40,646 bases of DNA from a virus (IMGVR_UViG_3300043446_001217:1-40646), one strand, 5' to 3'. Positions 25,160 through 32,081 are shown, counted from the first letter of the stretch. Notes: generated by a model from the letters alone, not told the origin. Made by a program: numbers and translations.

Positions 25160-27039
25160 CAACAATCTCCGTAGGTTTTCCCGAAGCCTGATTCGCAGTT
25201 CAGGGGCAACCCTTCTGCCCATGACGGAAGCCAGCGCATGCACTCTTCAACATACGTCTGTGCCTGTACTGCTTCTTCCTCGGGCGCAATGATGGCGATT
25301 GCATCGTGCACCGTCATGACAACCCGGTACTTCCGTGCGATTCGCAACATCTGTTTGGCAATGATACACCGAGCCAAGTGCTGGATCATGTTTTCTGTGA
25401 ACGTCCCACCCCAAATGCTGGTAATGCCGGTGCGCGAAGCATAGATCGCTTGGCGCTTGCCGTTCTCTGCCGTGTGGAATCGCAGGTTGTGGTAGTGCAT
25501 CGGGATGCCGACCGGGGTGGACACGCGGTTGACCCCCACATCCCCCACCGTGATGATCCCCGGGCGCTGCCCCCATCCCCGGCTGGTCTGCTCGATCATG
25601 GCTTGGATACAGGCATCGCCGTCCCGCCACAACTCAGGGATGCGCGGGTAGCTCTCCCGGTAGGTATTGACGATGTGGGTCGCCTCATCGTGAGAGAGTT
25701 CAATGTTTGATTGTTTCATGAACATGGCGAACTTCTTGCCACCCAGCCCATACCCCGCACCCAGTACTACTGTTTTGCCCACGAACCGCTCGGTTGAACT
25801 GATTTGACCGATGGGCTTGTTGTAGATGCGCGAAGCCATGATCTTGTATACGTCGAACTCCTGCTCCTCCGGCAGCACCCCGGTGCGCTTTTCGTAGTCG
25901 TTCTTGCGAAACGTCTCCAGCAGGTCTTCCTGTCCGGCCATCCACGCCAGCACCCGGGCTTCGATCTGCGATGAGTCAGCGTCGATGACAACGTACCCTT
26001 CCGGGGCAAGCACCGCCTTTTTCAGCGTCCCAGCGTCCGGTCCCCGGCTTGGTAGGTTCTGCATGTTGATCTTGTCCGTGCCACCCCAGCGCCCGGTGTG
26101 GGCGGCGTAGTAGCGCAGTGGGATCGGCAGACTCCCCCGGCTGGCGATGTCAAGAAACCGTTGGGTGCGTGTTTCCTCCAGCGTGGACTTGACCCCCAGC
26201 CGGACTGTGGCAAGGGTCTGCACCTCCAGATTCTCATGCTCCAGCAGTGCCTTCAGTCCCTCATCCGTCTTGGCGAACGCATAGGTTTCTTTACCGGTGG
26301 TCAGGCTGGTCTTCATCGGCGGCTCAACCCCAAGCTGGCGCAGCAACTCCGCAAACTTGGCGTTGCTCATGATGATGTCCTTGGCCTTCTCCGGGTTGTC
26401 CTCACTCACCCGAGCCAGCAGCGCATCCTTGCGCTTGGTTAGCGCCGCCTTGTGCCGCTCCAGCAACAGGGCGTCCAACTCCAGCACCGGTTCGGTGAAC
26501 ATGCGGGTAGTCAAGTCGACAATCTTCAACTCGTCCTTGGTGAAATGCTCGACCATACGGTGAAACAGTGCATAGGTCAGGTCAACATCGTTGATGCAGT
26601 ACTCACCGTACCGGGCCAACGCCTCAGCATCAAAATCTACCCGGTGTTTACCCAGCGCGTTGACGACCTCGGTTCCTTTCGTACCTAGCCCGTAGTGCTC
26701 CACCAGCTTTGCCAGACTGCCACCTACCTCTGACCCGTGGAGCGCACGAGCCATCGCCAAAGTATCCGCAATGATCTTCGGTCGGATGTCGAATCGCCAG
26801 TTCAGAATCGCCATATCAAACATCGCGTTGTGGGCAACGACGATGGTGTCCCAATCAAACTGATCCAGCCACGCTTTGATTTGTTTATGCGTACCTGAGA
26901 ACCATTCGGTGACACCATCATCTATCTTGACCGCAACCCCGATGGTTTCATACTCATCACCACGAATGTATTCCTCCGTGGTGATTTTGCTCAGGGAATA
27001 GGTTTGACTGTAGTACGTCTCAAAGTCGATTGTGATCAT
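25159..27039 (-). CDS. polA: Family A DNA polymerase with 3'-5' exonuclease
   Basis: 626 aa. The exonuclease motifs are D5-x-E7 (TIDFETYY), VAHNAMFDMAI (70-78) and YCINDVDLTYA (147-157). The polymerase motifs are motif A DADSSQIEAR with catalytic D355, the O-helix R418-x3-K422-x3-L426-x3-Y430-G, and motif C TVHDAIAII (H578-D579). The residue equivalent to E. coli Phe762 is Leu426, and the Glu after the motif C Asp is Ala. There is no 5'-3' exonuclease domain, as usual for phages. Coupled to the 58-aa gene by ATGA and to the RecB-like nuclease by TGATG. Confidence 0.95.
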   Translation of the reverse strand: MITIDFETYYSQTYSLSKITTEEYIRGDEYETIGVAVKIDDGVTEWFSGTHKQIKAWLDQFDWDTIVVAHNAMFDMAILNWRFDIRPKIIADTLAMARALHGSEVGGSLAKLVEHYGLGTKGTEVVNALGKHRVDFDAEALARYGEYCINDVDLTYALFHRMVEHFTKDELKIVDLTTRMFTEPVLELDALLLERHKAALTKRKDALLARVSEDNPEKAKDIIMSNAKFAELLRQLGVEPPMKTSLTTGKETYAFAKTDEGLKALLEHENLEVQTLATVRLGVKSTLEETRTQRFLDIASRGSLPIPLRYYAAHTGRWGGTDKINMQNLPSRGPDAGTLKKAVLAPEGYVVIDADSSQIEARVLAWMAGQEDLLETFRKNDYEKRTGVLPEEQEFDVYKIMASRIYNKPIGQISSTERFVGKTVVLGAGYGLGGKKFAMFMKQSNIELSHDEATHIVNTYRESYPRIPELWRDGDACIQAMIEQTSRGWGQRPGIITVGDVGVNRVSTPVGIPMHYHNLRFHTAENGKRQAIYASRTGITSIWGGTFTENMIQHLARCIIAKQMLRIARKYRVVMTVHDAIAIIAPEEEAVQAQTYVEECMRWLPSWAEGLPLNCESGFGKTYGDC

Positions 27040-27212
27040 GAAGATAGGGTCTTATTTAGTTCGTGCATACAAAACACACGGATGGCACGGGCGGCAACGA
27101 TGATCTCGTCGGCTTTGTCACAGGCAGTCTGCCAGTCACGCGCTAGTAATGCGTCCTGCGCTTCGCGTTGCAGGGCTTTGATCTTGAGTAGGCTTTCGCT
27201 GTAGTCAATCAT
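27036..27212 (-). CDS. Small helical hypothetical protein
   Basis: 58 aa from ATG 27212, chosen because this ATG overlaps the upstream stop (ATGA) and its own stop overlaps the polymerase start in the same way. It is all helical (MIDYSESLLKIKALQREAQD, ALLARDWQTACDKADEII) and may fold as a helical hairpin. I do not recognise the family. Confidence 0.6.
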   Translation of the reverse strand: MIDYSESLLKIKALQREAQDALLARDWQTACDKADEIIVAARAIRVFCMHELNKTLSS

Positions 27213-27493
27213 TTTCTTTTTTGATCCCATTTTTTGTGCCATTGCATAAGAGTGTAGAACAAGAAATCGTGCAGTATGTCCCAGTACCATAACCGCATTT
27301 CAGCCCAAAAATATCGCACGTTTCGTTTGGTCAAGTTAGTTCTTAGGTTCCGGTGCAAAGTGGCAAGGTCATAAGCAGCGGGGGCAGCGCCGGAATGAAT
27401 TGAACCATCATCACTGACAAACCACCAATCGTTATGTTTCCAAATGATGCCGATACACTTTCTCCCAGTGTTATCCATAACGAACGGTTTCAT
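27209..27493 (-). CDS. Hypothetical Trp-rich protein
   Basis: 94 aa starting MKPFVMDNTGRKCIGIIWKH. The N-terminal part is beta-like (DWWFVSDDGSIHSG); the C-terminal half is helical, aromatic and basic (WAEMRLWYWDILHDFLFYTL), ending KKWDQKRK. ATG 27493 overlaps the stop of the 52-aa gene upstream (ATGA), which fixes this start over the longer frame. The C-terminal aromatic helix could associate with membranes. Family unknown. Confidence 0.55.
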   Translation of the reverse strand: MKPFVMDNTGRKCIGIIWKHNDWWFVSDDGSIHSGAAPAAYDLATLHRNLRTNLTKRNVRYFWAEMRLWYWDILHDFLFYTLMQWHKKWDQKRK

Positions 27494-27648
27494 GTGAGCA
27501 CCAATTTCAGTATGTTGTAGACCAAGAACAAACCGTAGCAAAAGATCATGCCTAACCCAAAGCCTAAACTCATGCCGCGCTTGTATGCTCTCTCAGTGTA
27601 GCGCAGTCGTATCTCGTTCTTGCGATAAGAGTCAGGACTCCACTGCAT
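27490..27648 (-). CDS. Small single-TM protein
   Basis: 52 aa with a polar basic N-terminus (MQWSPDSYRKNEIRLRYTER) and one hydrophobic segment (MSLGFGLGMIFCYGLFLVY) near the C-terminus. Shine-Dalgarno GGGGAAAG. The start overlaps the upstream gene by 17 nt and the stop overlaps the next start (ATGA). Unrecognised; a small inner-membrane early protein is likely. Confidence 0.6.
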   Translation of the reverse strand: MQWSPDSYRKNEIRLRYTERAYKRGMSLGFGLGMIFCYGLFLVYNILKLVLT

Positions 27649-27979
27649 CACTTTCCCCCGCTGCGTTGGAGTCTTCAGAGATTACACCGGACATTGCTTG
27701 AGCCATACTAACAAGGCCGCGAATATATTCATCTCCACCGGTGTAATAGAAACGCAGAGTGCCAAATTTTTCTTTCACTTGTTGAGCAACAACTTGTGGC
27801 ACAGAATCGGTTGAATCAATATGATGTTGGATACACCCGCACAGATTGTTGACGATATCGTACCAACCATCACCGTGGGCAAAACCCCAACACATCGCTG
27901 TGGTCTGCGCACTAGCGTTGCGATTGACAAAAATCTTAGGATATTTTTCACACAGCTTCTTGTCTAGCATCTCGTTCAT
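27632..27979 (-). CDS. Conserved phage protein with QVKEKFGTLRFYY signature
   Basis: 115 aa. It contains KYPKIF, MCWGFAHGDGWYDIVNNLC and QQVKEKFGTLRFYYTGGDE, a set I recall from a widespread phage family of unknown function. In relatives the C-terminus usually has a C-E-x-C-G knuckle; here the matching region reads SEDSNAAG, with Ser at both Cys places. ATGA overlap with the upstream gene sets the start. Confidence 0.65.
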   Translation of the reverse strand: MNEMLDKKLCEKYPKIFVNRNASAQTTAMCWGFAHGDGWYDIVNNLCGCIQHHIDSTDSVPQVVAQQVKEKFGTLRFYYTGGDEYIRGLVSMAQAMSGVISEDSNAAGESDAVES

Positions 27980-28209
27980 TCTTTCCCCCTTGGCACGTAT
28001 CCAAACTTCTCCAGCATCTCAGGTGAGATCAGTAGTTGGTTCTGTTGTAGTTGTGGTGGCTCGGCGTACAGCGCGAACGTGTATCTGTCAGACTTCTTGC
28101 CGACAGTGATCGCGTCATACACGCCAAACAGAAACCCTTGCAGTTCGTTCGGATCGCAGTAAATCACCGGGCGCTTGGCGTCTTCCTGTGCTTTAAGTAA
28201 TGGGTCCAT
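27976..28209 (-). CDS. Hypothetical small protein
   Basis: 77 aa, MDPLLKAQEDAKRPVIYCDP then GFLFGVYDAITVG and PEMLEKFGYVPRGKE. A mixed alpha/beta fold is plausible; no motif recognised. Shine-Dalgarno GGAGAAG lies in the end of the upstream gene, which it overlaps by 17 nt; its stop overlaps the next start by ATGA. Confidence 0.55.
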   Translation of the reverse strand: MDPLLKAQEDAKRPVIYCDPNELQGFLFGVYDAITVGKKSDRYTFALYAEPPQLQQNQLLISPEMLEKFGYVPRGKE

Positions 28210-28426
28210 CGTTCTTCTCCTTCAGGTCTTTGATCTCTTGCCGCATTTCGAAATTCTCGGCATACAGTTTGGCGATGACATTCCGATTGTCCTTATCTCG
28301 GTTTGCTACCACCGTTGCGAATTCATGAAGCGCTCCATGCAGCTCGGCAATTTTGGCACTCATCGCTTTGGCTTCCTGCCAAAGATAGTCTTCTGTGATG
28401 CCTTTACTGACAATTGATTCTTCCAT
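28193..28426 (-). CDS. Hypothetical coiled-coil protein
   Basis: 77 aa, helical throughout (LWQEAKAMSAKIAELHGALH and KLYAENFEMRQEIKDLKEKN), so probably a coiled coil. Its C-terminal LKEKNDG is encoded by the Shine-Dalgarno and start of the next gene. It overlaps the upstream gene by 23 nt with the same kind of junction. Family unknown. Confidence 0.55.
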   Translation of the reverse strand: MEESIVSKGITEDYLWQEAKAMSAKIAELHGALHEFATVVANRDKDNRNVIAKLYAENFEMRQEIKDLKEKNDGPIT

Positions 28427-28562
28427 CGTTCTTCTCCCTCAAGTTGATAATCAACTGCTCCAACTGCTCTATCGAATACTCTCCGTCGATGCGGTACTTC
28501 TTGTCTTGCACCATCAGGTTGTGGTGTTGTATCTGTCCACACATCGGGCATTCAGTATTCAT
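28404..28562 (-). CDS. Small zinc-knuckle protein
   Basis: 52 aa from ATG 28562, with a strong AAGGAGGAAG upstream. It opens MNTECPMCGQIQHH: Cys5-x2-Cys8 and the nearby HH could hold zinc. The rest is helical and ends LREKNDGRINCQ, overlapping the next gene. ATGA coupling to the gene before it. Unrecognised. Confidence 0.55.
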   Translation of the reverse strand: MNTECPMCGQIQHHNLMVQDKKYRIDGEYSIEQLEQLIINLREKNDGRINCQ

Positions 28563-28792
28563 TTCTTCCTCCTTGTTCGGATACGGGTAGCACAGTAATA
28601 GCACCCCTGCTCCCAAGATCCATCTTCATAGTGCATATTTGCAATTCTTTCACACAACTTCGCACACTCCTCGCGCTCATTAAGTACGGCCATCTTGACG
28701 ATAAACTGCAATGCTTCGTATTCCTGCTGTAGAACCGCATCTCTGGTAACGGCTAATTTTCTAAACCGTTCAATCAACTCATCAATACTCAT
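28559..28792 (-). CDS. Hypothetical helical protein
   Basis: 77 aa. MSIDELIERFRKLAVTRDAV and NEREECAKLCERIAN are helical; the 'EREECAKLCE' motif is common in small phage proteins of unknown function. The C-terminus has a CYYC pair and a basic tail (RIRTRRKK). It overlaps the GNAT-like gene by 11 nt and couples to the next gene by ATGA. Confidence 0.6.
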   Translation of the reverse strand: MSIDELIERFRKLAVTRDAVLQQEYEALQFIVKMAVLNEREECAKLCERIANMHYEDGSWEQGCYYCATRIRTRRKK

Positions 28793-29204
28793 AATTCACC
28801 GTCTCTTCGTTTGTTTGCAACAACCGTGCGCCGTTCTTGTAGTGGAAGTTCCGTGCCATCTCGGTCTTCGGACTCATCGTGACGATGCGTTTGATTGGGG
28901 AACCCTGCACACGGAGCATCTCCAAATACTCACGCACCAGCTTGCTCGCTGTGCCTTTCTTGTACGACCAAACGCTGTACAGGATTGCGTTGTCAAGACA
29001 TATCCTGATCGGCGGCTCCATCAGTTCCGCTTCCGTGGTGGGTATCGTTTTGTGAAACGCAATGCACAGGATCGCCCCCAACTGTTTGTCCTCAATCAAC
29101 GCCCACACATCTCGCGTGTATCCAAGCCTGTCTTCGGGTTTGATGTTCGGGCGCACCGGGTCTTCAAGCAGGATGGGATCAGGTTTCTGTAGTTGGACTA
29201 GCAT
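28782..29204 (-). CDS. GNAT-like acetyltransferase-fold protein (early region)
   Basis: 140 aa from ATG 29204 (AAAAGGAAAAG Shine-Dalgarno). GNAT order is visible: GYTRDVWALIEDKQLGAILC (strands), AILYSVWSYKKGTASKLVRE (the acetyl-CoA helix, with KKGTAS as pyrophosphate loop candidate), and a C-terminal IVTMSPKTEMARNFHYKNGA (helix-strand). Substrate unknown; phage GNATs in early regions may modify host proteins. It differs from the virion-region GNAT at 8539. Confidence 0.65.
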   Translation of the reverse strand: MLVQLQKPDPILLEDPVRPNIKPEDRLGYTRDVWALIEDKQLGAILCIAFHKTIPTTEAELMEPPIRICLDNAILYSVWSYKKGTASKLVREYLEMLRVQGSPIKRIVTMSPKTEMARNFHYKNGARLLQTNEETVNYEY

Positions 29205-29209
29205 TTGTT

Positions 29210-29302
29210 CTTTTCCTTTTCTATGAGTTTTTCTGCCCACTCATTAAATCCATCCATTTGTCCTTTTCCTTTTCTATGAGTTTTTCTGCCCACTCATTAA
29301 AT
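29210..29302. repeat. 40-bp direct repeat from a 53-bp tandem duplication
   Basis: Bases 29210-29249 and 29263-29302 are identical over 40 nt, with a 53-nt period. The repeat covers the end of the 100-aa gene and runs up to the Shine-Dalgarno of the GNAT gene. Since 53 is not a multiple of 3, the second pass is read in another frame and ends the ORF. Confidence 0.95.
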
Positions 29303-29523
29303 TCATCAATGGTGAACCACGCCTTTGTTTCGTTGCTCTCCCGCAGCTTGGCTTCGACTAAACGGCGAATCAACTTTTTTTGCATCAACCAATACAATTG
29401 CTCGTCAGTCGTGTAGTAGCCTTCCCCATGCGCTTTAATGTTCTCTTGCTGAAGCTCGTCCTCAAGCGTATCAAGCTGAATATCAAACTCATCCCAAATG
29501 TTTTTCCAATCGTCGTCAGTCAT
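29221..29523 (-). CDS. Acidic hypothetical protein with duplicated 3' end
   Basis: 100 aa, acidic at the start (MTDDDWKNIWDEFDIQLDTL) and helical after (DEQLYWLMQKKLIRRLVEAK). The end reads FNEWAEKLIEKEKDKW and then MDLMSGQKNS. The last eight residues come from the repeat copy read in a second frame. Without the duplication the frame would have run to a TAG within the GNAT gene's first codons (ending EKEKNKC). ATGA coupling to the upstream gene. Function unknown. Confidence 0.6.
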   Translation of the reverse strand: MTDDDWKNIWDEFDIQLDTLEDELQQENIKAHGEGYYTTDEQLYWLMQKKLIRRLVEAKLRESNETKAWFTIDEFNEWAEKLIEKEKDKWMDLMSGQKNS

Positions 29524-29858
29524 GTGTTCTTCTCCCGCAGCTTGGCTTCGATCTTTGCGAACAACTGGCGCGCATATCCATTGACGTTTAAATCACCGTA
29601 GTATCCGATGATTTCTTTGATGTCTTCATCAGTCAGTCCGACCCACTCGCGTTTTCTTTGTAGATTGACTTCATCTAATGTCTTGTGGATTGACGAGACG
29701 CATTCACGCCTTTCCCCTGCAAAAATTCTTGATTTGATATGCGTGGGAGTAACGATAAGCTGTTGCGTCCAGTCGGGCGGTATCTTGCCTGTCACTTCTA
29801 CTTCTTCCTCCGGTATCCACTGCATGGTCTGCCTCTTTCTCCAACCTTTAGCTGGCAT
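29520..29858 (-). CDS. Hypothetical protein
   Basis: 112 aa from ATG 29858, which overlaps the upstream TAA (TAATG). An internal ATG at 29825 (MQWIPEEEVEVTGKIPPDW) has a better Shine-Dalgarno (GGAGAAAGAGG) and is the alternative start. It contains TPTHIKSRIFAGERRECV and GLTDEDIKEIIGYYGDLN, then KLREKNT at the end where the next gene's ribosome site is embedded. The 'LTDEDI.EI' piece is frequent in small phage proteins. Function unknown. Confidence 0.55.
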   Translation of the reverse strand: MPAKGWRKRQTMQWIPEEEVEVTGKIPPDWTQQLIVTPTHIKSRIFAGERRECVSSIHKTLDEVNLQRKREWVGLTDEDIKEIIGYYGDLNVNGYARQLFAKIEAKLREKNT

Positions 29859-30037
29859 TAACGTAGCACCTGTCCGATCCACACCACCGCACCGATGATC
29901 ACCACACCGAAACCCAACATCATTAGCCCTGCGCAGAGGTCTTCCAGCCACATCCGCTTGTCGTTGACCGGATCGGCGAACATGACGAACACACCAAACC
30001 CTACGGCTATCATGAACAATCCACTAAAGAAAATCAT
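29858..30037 (-). CDS. Small 2-TM membrane protein
   Basis: 59 aa with two hydrophobic helices (residues 1-20, MIFFSGLFMIAVGFGVFVMF, and ~36-57) joined by a short polar loop (ADPVNDKRMWLED). Strong Shine-Dalgarno (AAGGAGAAG). Starts by ATGA inside the zinc-protein stop and ends by TAATG on the next start, so it clearly belongs to the gene chain. It could affect the host membrane; function unknown. Confidence 0.65.
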   Translation of the reverse strand: MIFFSGLFMIAVGFGVFVMFADPVNDKRMWLEDLCAGLMMLGFGVVIIGAVVWIGQVLR

Positions 30038-30213
30038 GTCTTCTCCTTGTATGCGTGGTAACGGAACTTGTTATCCTCTCTGACACACGCCTTGCACCAG
30101 CTATTGAGCGTGTTGTATCGAGTCTTGTGATACTCATACGGTTGCTTGACTACCTTGCACATCGTGCATCTTGCTGGCTGATCTGCCGGTCTTTTTGTAC
30201 GTGATGTCGCCAT
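30034..30213 (-). CDS. Small zinc-ribbon protein
   Basis: 59 aa. The basic N-terminus (MATSRTKRPADQPARC) leads to two Cys pairs: CTMC (16-19) and CKAC (40-43), spaced as a zinc ribbon with YEYHKTRYNTLNSW between. This shape is common in small phage proteins related to HNH/recombination-helper folds. Start has GGAGG 9 nt upstream. It overlaps the winged-helix gene by 80 nt in another frame, which is long for this region. Confidence 0.6.
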   Translation of the reverse strand: MATSRTKRPADQPARCTMCKVVKQPYEYHKTRYNTLNSWCKACVREDNKFRYHAYKEKT

Positions 30214-30481
30214 CCTCTTGCGCCTCCAGTTTTCTGACTGCCAATGTATTGATACGCCACAGCATGTTCTTCGCTCGATACTTGCCATCAAACTGCAAGA
30301 TCATGCCGTGTCTACGCACCAAGCCTTCCTTCAACATCTTCTGTAGATTGACCCCCACGTTCTGTGTTGTCTGCCCCAACTGCTCGGCTATGTTGCGCGT
30401 GGTGATTTCCTTGTTTGCTTTACGCACTTCACGCATGGCGTTGATGATGCGCTTGGCTGCTGCCCGCATGAAGTCGGTCAC
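30134..30481 (-). CDS. Winged-helix DNA-binding protein
   Basis: 115 aa. After a helical start (RAAAKRIINAMREVRKANKE) it has an HTH (ITTRNIAEQLGQTTQNVGVN, LQKMLKEGLV) followed by a wing-like RRHGMILQFDGKY. The tail is basic and probably flexible. A transcription regulator of the early region is likely. Its start overlaps the upstream stop (ATGA). Confidence 0.65.
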   Translation of the reverse strand: MTDFMRAAAKRIINAMREVRKANKEITTRNIAEQLGQTTQNVGVNLQKMLKEGLVRRHGMILQFDGKYRAKNMLWRINTLAVRKLEAQEDGDITYKKTGRSASKMHDVQGSQATV

Positions 30482-30741
30482 TTCGCCACCTGTATCAGCT
30501 TCTCCCCCAACTGTTGCCGAGCGCGATTGAACGTGACGGTGATGTCGGTATGGCTGGCTTTTGTTGGTACAAAGTGCCCATCAAGAATGAACATGTTGCG
30601 CTCACGTAGGTACGCGATACACGCCTTGCGCCGCTCGTCATAGCGCCGAGGATCAGTCGGCTTGCAGTTCTCCACCGGAATCAAGTCCGGTGCGAGCGCG
30701 TCATACACAAACAATGAATTGATCAGGTCTGCCAGTCTCAT
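30478..30741 (-). CDS. Hypothetical protein
   Basis: 87 aa: MRLADLINSLFVYDALAPDL, then RRYDERRKACIAYLRERNMF and TFNRARQQLGEKLIQVAK. Mostly helical and basic, possibly nucleic-acid binding. GGAGAATTAA Shine-Dalgarno. The 87 nt between it and the upstream gene hold no gene I can support. Confidence 0.55.
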   Translation of the reverse strand: MRLADLINSLFVYDALAPDLIPVENCKPTDPRRYDERRKACIAYLRERNMFILDGHFVPTKASHTDITVTFNRARQQLGEKLIQVAK

Positions 30742-30828
30742 TTAATTCTCCAAAAAGGTGGGGTACTCGCTGCACTGGCGTACGTGCCTTGCGTAGCGTC
30801 ATACCAGCATCCGCTTTCCCCCGTTGAT

Positions 30829-31197
30829 CTACGATACGCGCAGTATTTCAAGCGCTTTGTTATCGTTAATGCGATGCGTGACGTAGTTCCCCGAACCCCA
30901 CAATTGCCCCGCCACGGTTGCGGTAGTGGCTTGCAGTTGGTCAATGGCAACATGCTTCAGATCATCGTTGGACAGATCAAGCACAAGGGTTTCACCCGCT
31001 TGCATAGATTGCAATCCTTCACGGACATGCCGTGTCATCTTTCCGCGCAATGGACCAATGATGTAGGAGCTACCTTTGGATCCTCTTTGTTTCGGCAATT
31101 CCCCATACACTTGCCCTTCATAATGCACCTCATACACAGCACCCGCTGCGTTGAGTAGTGCGATGGCTCGATCTACTGCAATGTTCTTTGTGCTCAT
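30829..31197 (-). CDS. Hypothetical protein with WGSGNYVTH motif
   Basis: 122 aa. MSTKNIAVDRAIALLNAAGA is helical, then a beta region (YEVHYEGQVYGELP, SSYIIGPLRGKM). The C-terminus (QLWGSGNYVTHRI... ALEILRV) resembles a small basic domain found in several phage hypothetical proteins. Function unknown. It follows the DUF3310 gene with 1 nt between stop and start. Confidence 0.6.
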   Translation of the reverse strand: MSTKNIAVDRAIALLNAAGAVYEVHYEGQVYGELPKQRGSKGSSYIIGPLRGKMTRHVREGLQSMQAGETLVLDLSNDDLKHVAIDQLQATTATVAGQLWGSGNYVTHRINDNKALEILRVS

Positions 31198-31198
31198 G

Positions 31199-31630
31199 CT
31201 ACGCTCCCGGTTTAAGTGAATTGAGTTTCAACAGGTAGTGCTGTGCCTTCAACAGATCATCCGCGTTCTTCTTCCGGGCAAGGTACTTGATTGCATTACC
31301 CTTCAGGAATCCACGAAACTCCTCCGGAGTGAGCCACGACTCCATCGCATCCCACGGTTGCACACCCAAAGACTTGTAGTGGTCCCCACCGATCTGCACC
31401 GCATTGGGATCATCGGCTTGGATTGCATCGACGGGTTCAACCACTTCAAACGCAAACTTCTGCTCTGGTTTCTTCTTTTTCTTAACTTGTACAAGTCCTT
31501 TCTTTTTCTCGGTTGACTTCACCACGTACACATACGCCTTGCTCACACCGAAGTGTTCGGCAACTTCTGCCGCTGTGTACCCCTTGTTCAACATGCTCAT
31601 GATTTTGAATTGTTTGGTTACTTTTGCCAC
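31199..31630 (-). CDS. HTH-DUF3310 fusion protein
   Basis: 143 aa from a GTG start (AGGAGAAG, 4 nt upstream). Residues ~10-38 are an HTH (YTAAEVAEHFGVSKAYVYVV), followed by a Lys-rich linker (KKKGLVQVKKKKKPEQ). Residues ~80-140 are DUF3310 (PF11753): QIGGDHYKSLGVQPWDAMES, then FLKGNAIKYLARK and DLLKAQHYLLKL. DUF3310 is usually stand-alone in phages and related to nucleotide-metabolism folds. The added HTH suggests DNA targeting. The 148 nt upstream hold no clear gene or promoter. Confidence 0.85.
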   Translation of the reverse strand: MAKVTKQFKIMSMLNKGYTAAEVAEHFGVSKAYVYVVKSTEKKKGLVQVKKKKKPEQKFAFEVVEPVDAIQADDPNAVQIGGDHYKSLGVQPWDAMESWLTPEEFRGFLKGNAIKYLARKKNADDLLKAQHYLLKLNSLKPGA

Positions 31631-31778
31631 TTTGCTTCTCCTGTAAAAGTTGAGGGTGCATGGTGTCTGAATTACCTGTCAAGCTATGACGCGTCTCAGG
31701 TTTGACGTGTGGCGAACTACACGCATTCAGGCTGTTATCCGCATCCATGCCAACGGAGGGAGGTAGACGCCGCTTGAT

Positions 31779-32081
31779 CTATGACGGAGTGCTGAGTGCG
31801 TCCAGCATCTCGCGTACTAAATCCATACCATCTTCATAGATGACCAGTGCCGTGCCACCTGCATCCGCGATGCGTCTTAACTCGCGTTCTTGCAATGCGG
31901 TAGTCTGCCCTTTCCCCGCCTTGCACTCGATGGCAAAGAACACGCCCTTGCAGCAGCCGATGATGTCAGGCACACCAGAGCGTCCATAACCCCCGGTGGC
32001 AGGGCAAAAGTAATACACCCCGCGCTCATCCAGTATGCGTCTAACTTGCGCTTTGACTTTACCTTCGGGTGTGCTTGCCAT
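31779..32081 (-). CDS. VRR-NUC domain nuclease
   Basis: 100 aa from ATG 32081. It shows the VRR-NUC (PF08774) core: TPEGKVKAQVRRILDERGVY, the G-x-x-D-I motif SGVPDIIG and the E-x-K pair FFAIECKAGKG, then LQERELRRIADAGG. Stand-alone VRR-NUC proteins in phages cut branched DNA or act in recombination and packaging. The ATG lies 2 nt after the DUF3150-like stop; the ribosome site is poor, so translational coupling is likely. Confidence 0.88.
   Translation of the reverse strand: MASTPEGKVKAQVRRILDERGVYYFCPATGGYGRSGVPDIIGCCKGVFFAIECKAGKGQTTALQERELRRIADAGGTALVIYEDGMDLVREMLDALSTPS

Noticed and set aside
30742-30828. Tiny ORF or gene remnant between two hypothetical genes
   Set aside because: A 33-codon frame exists but runs into the next gene without a convincing start or composition.
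31482-31748. 88-aa minus-strand ORF overlapping the DUF3310 gene
   Set aside because: No ribosome site, and most of it is the DUF3310 coding region in another frame.
31640-31760. Possible tRNA or structured RNA upstream of the DUF3310 gene
   Set aside because: A short inverted repeat (CGTGT/ACACG) and GACGCGTC palindrome are present, but no T-loop consensus, acceptor stem or anticodon arm can be drawn.
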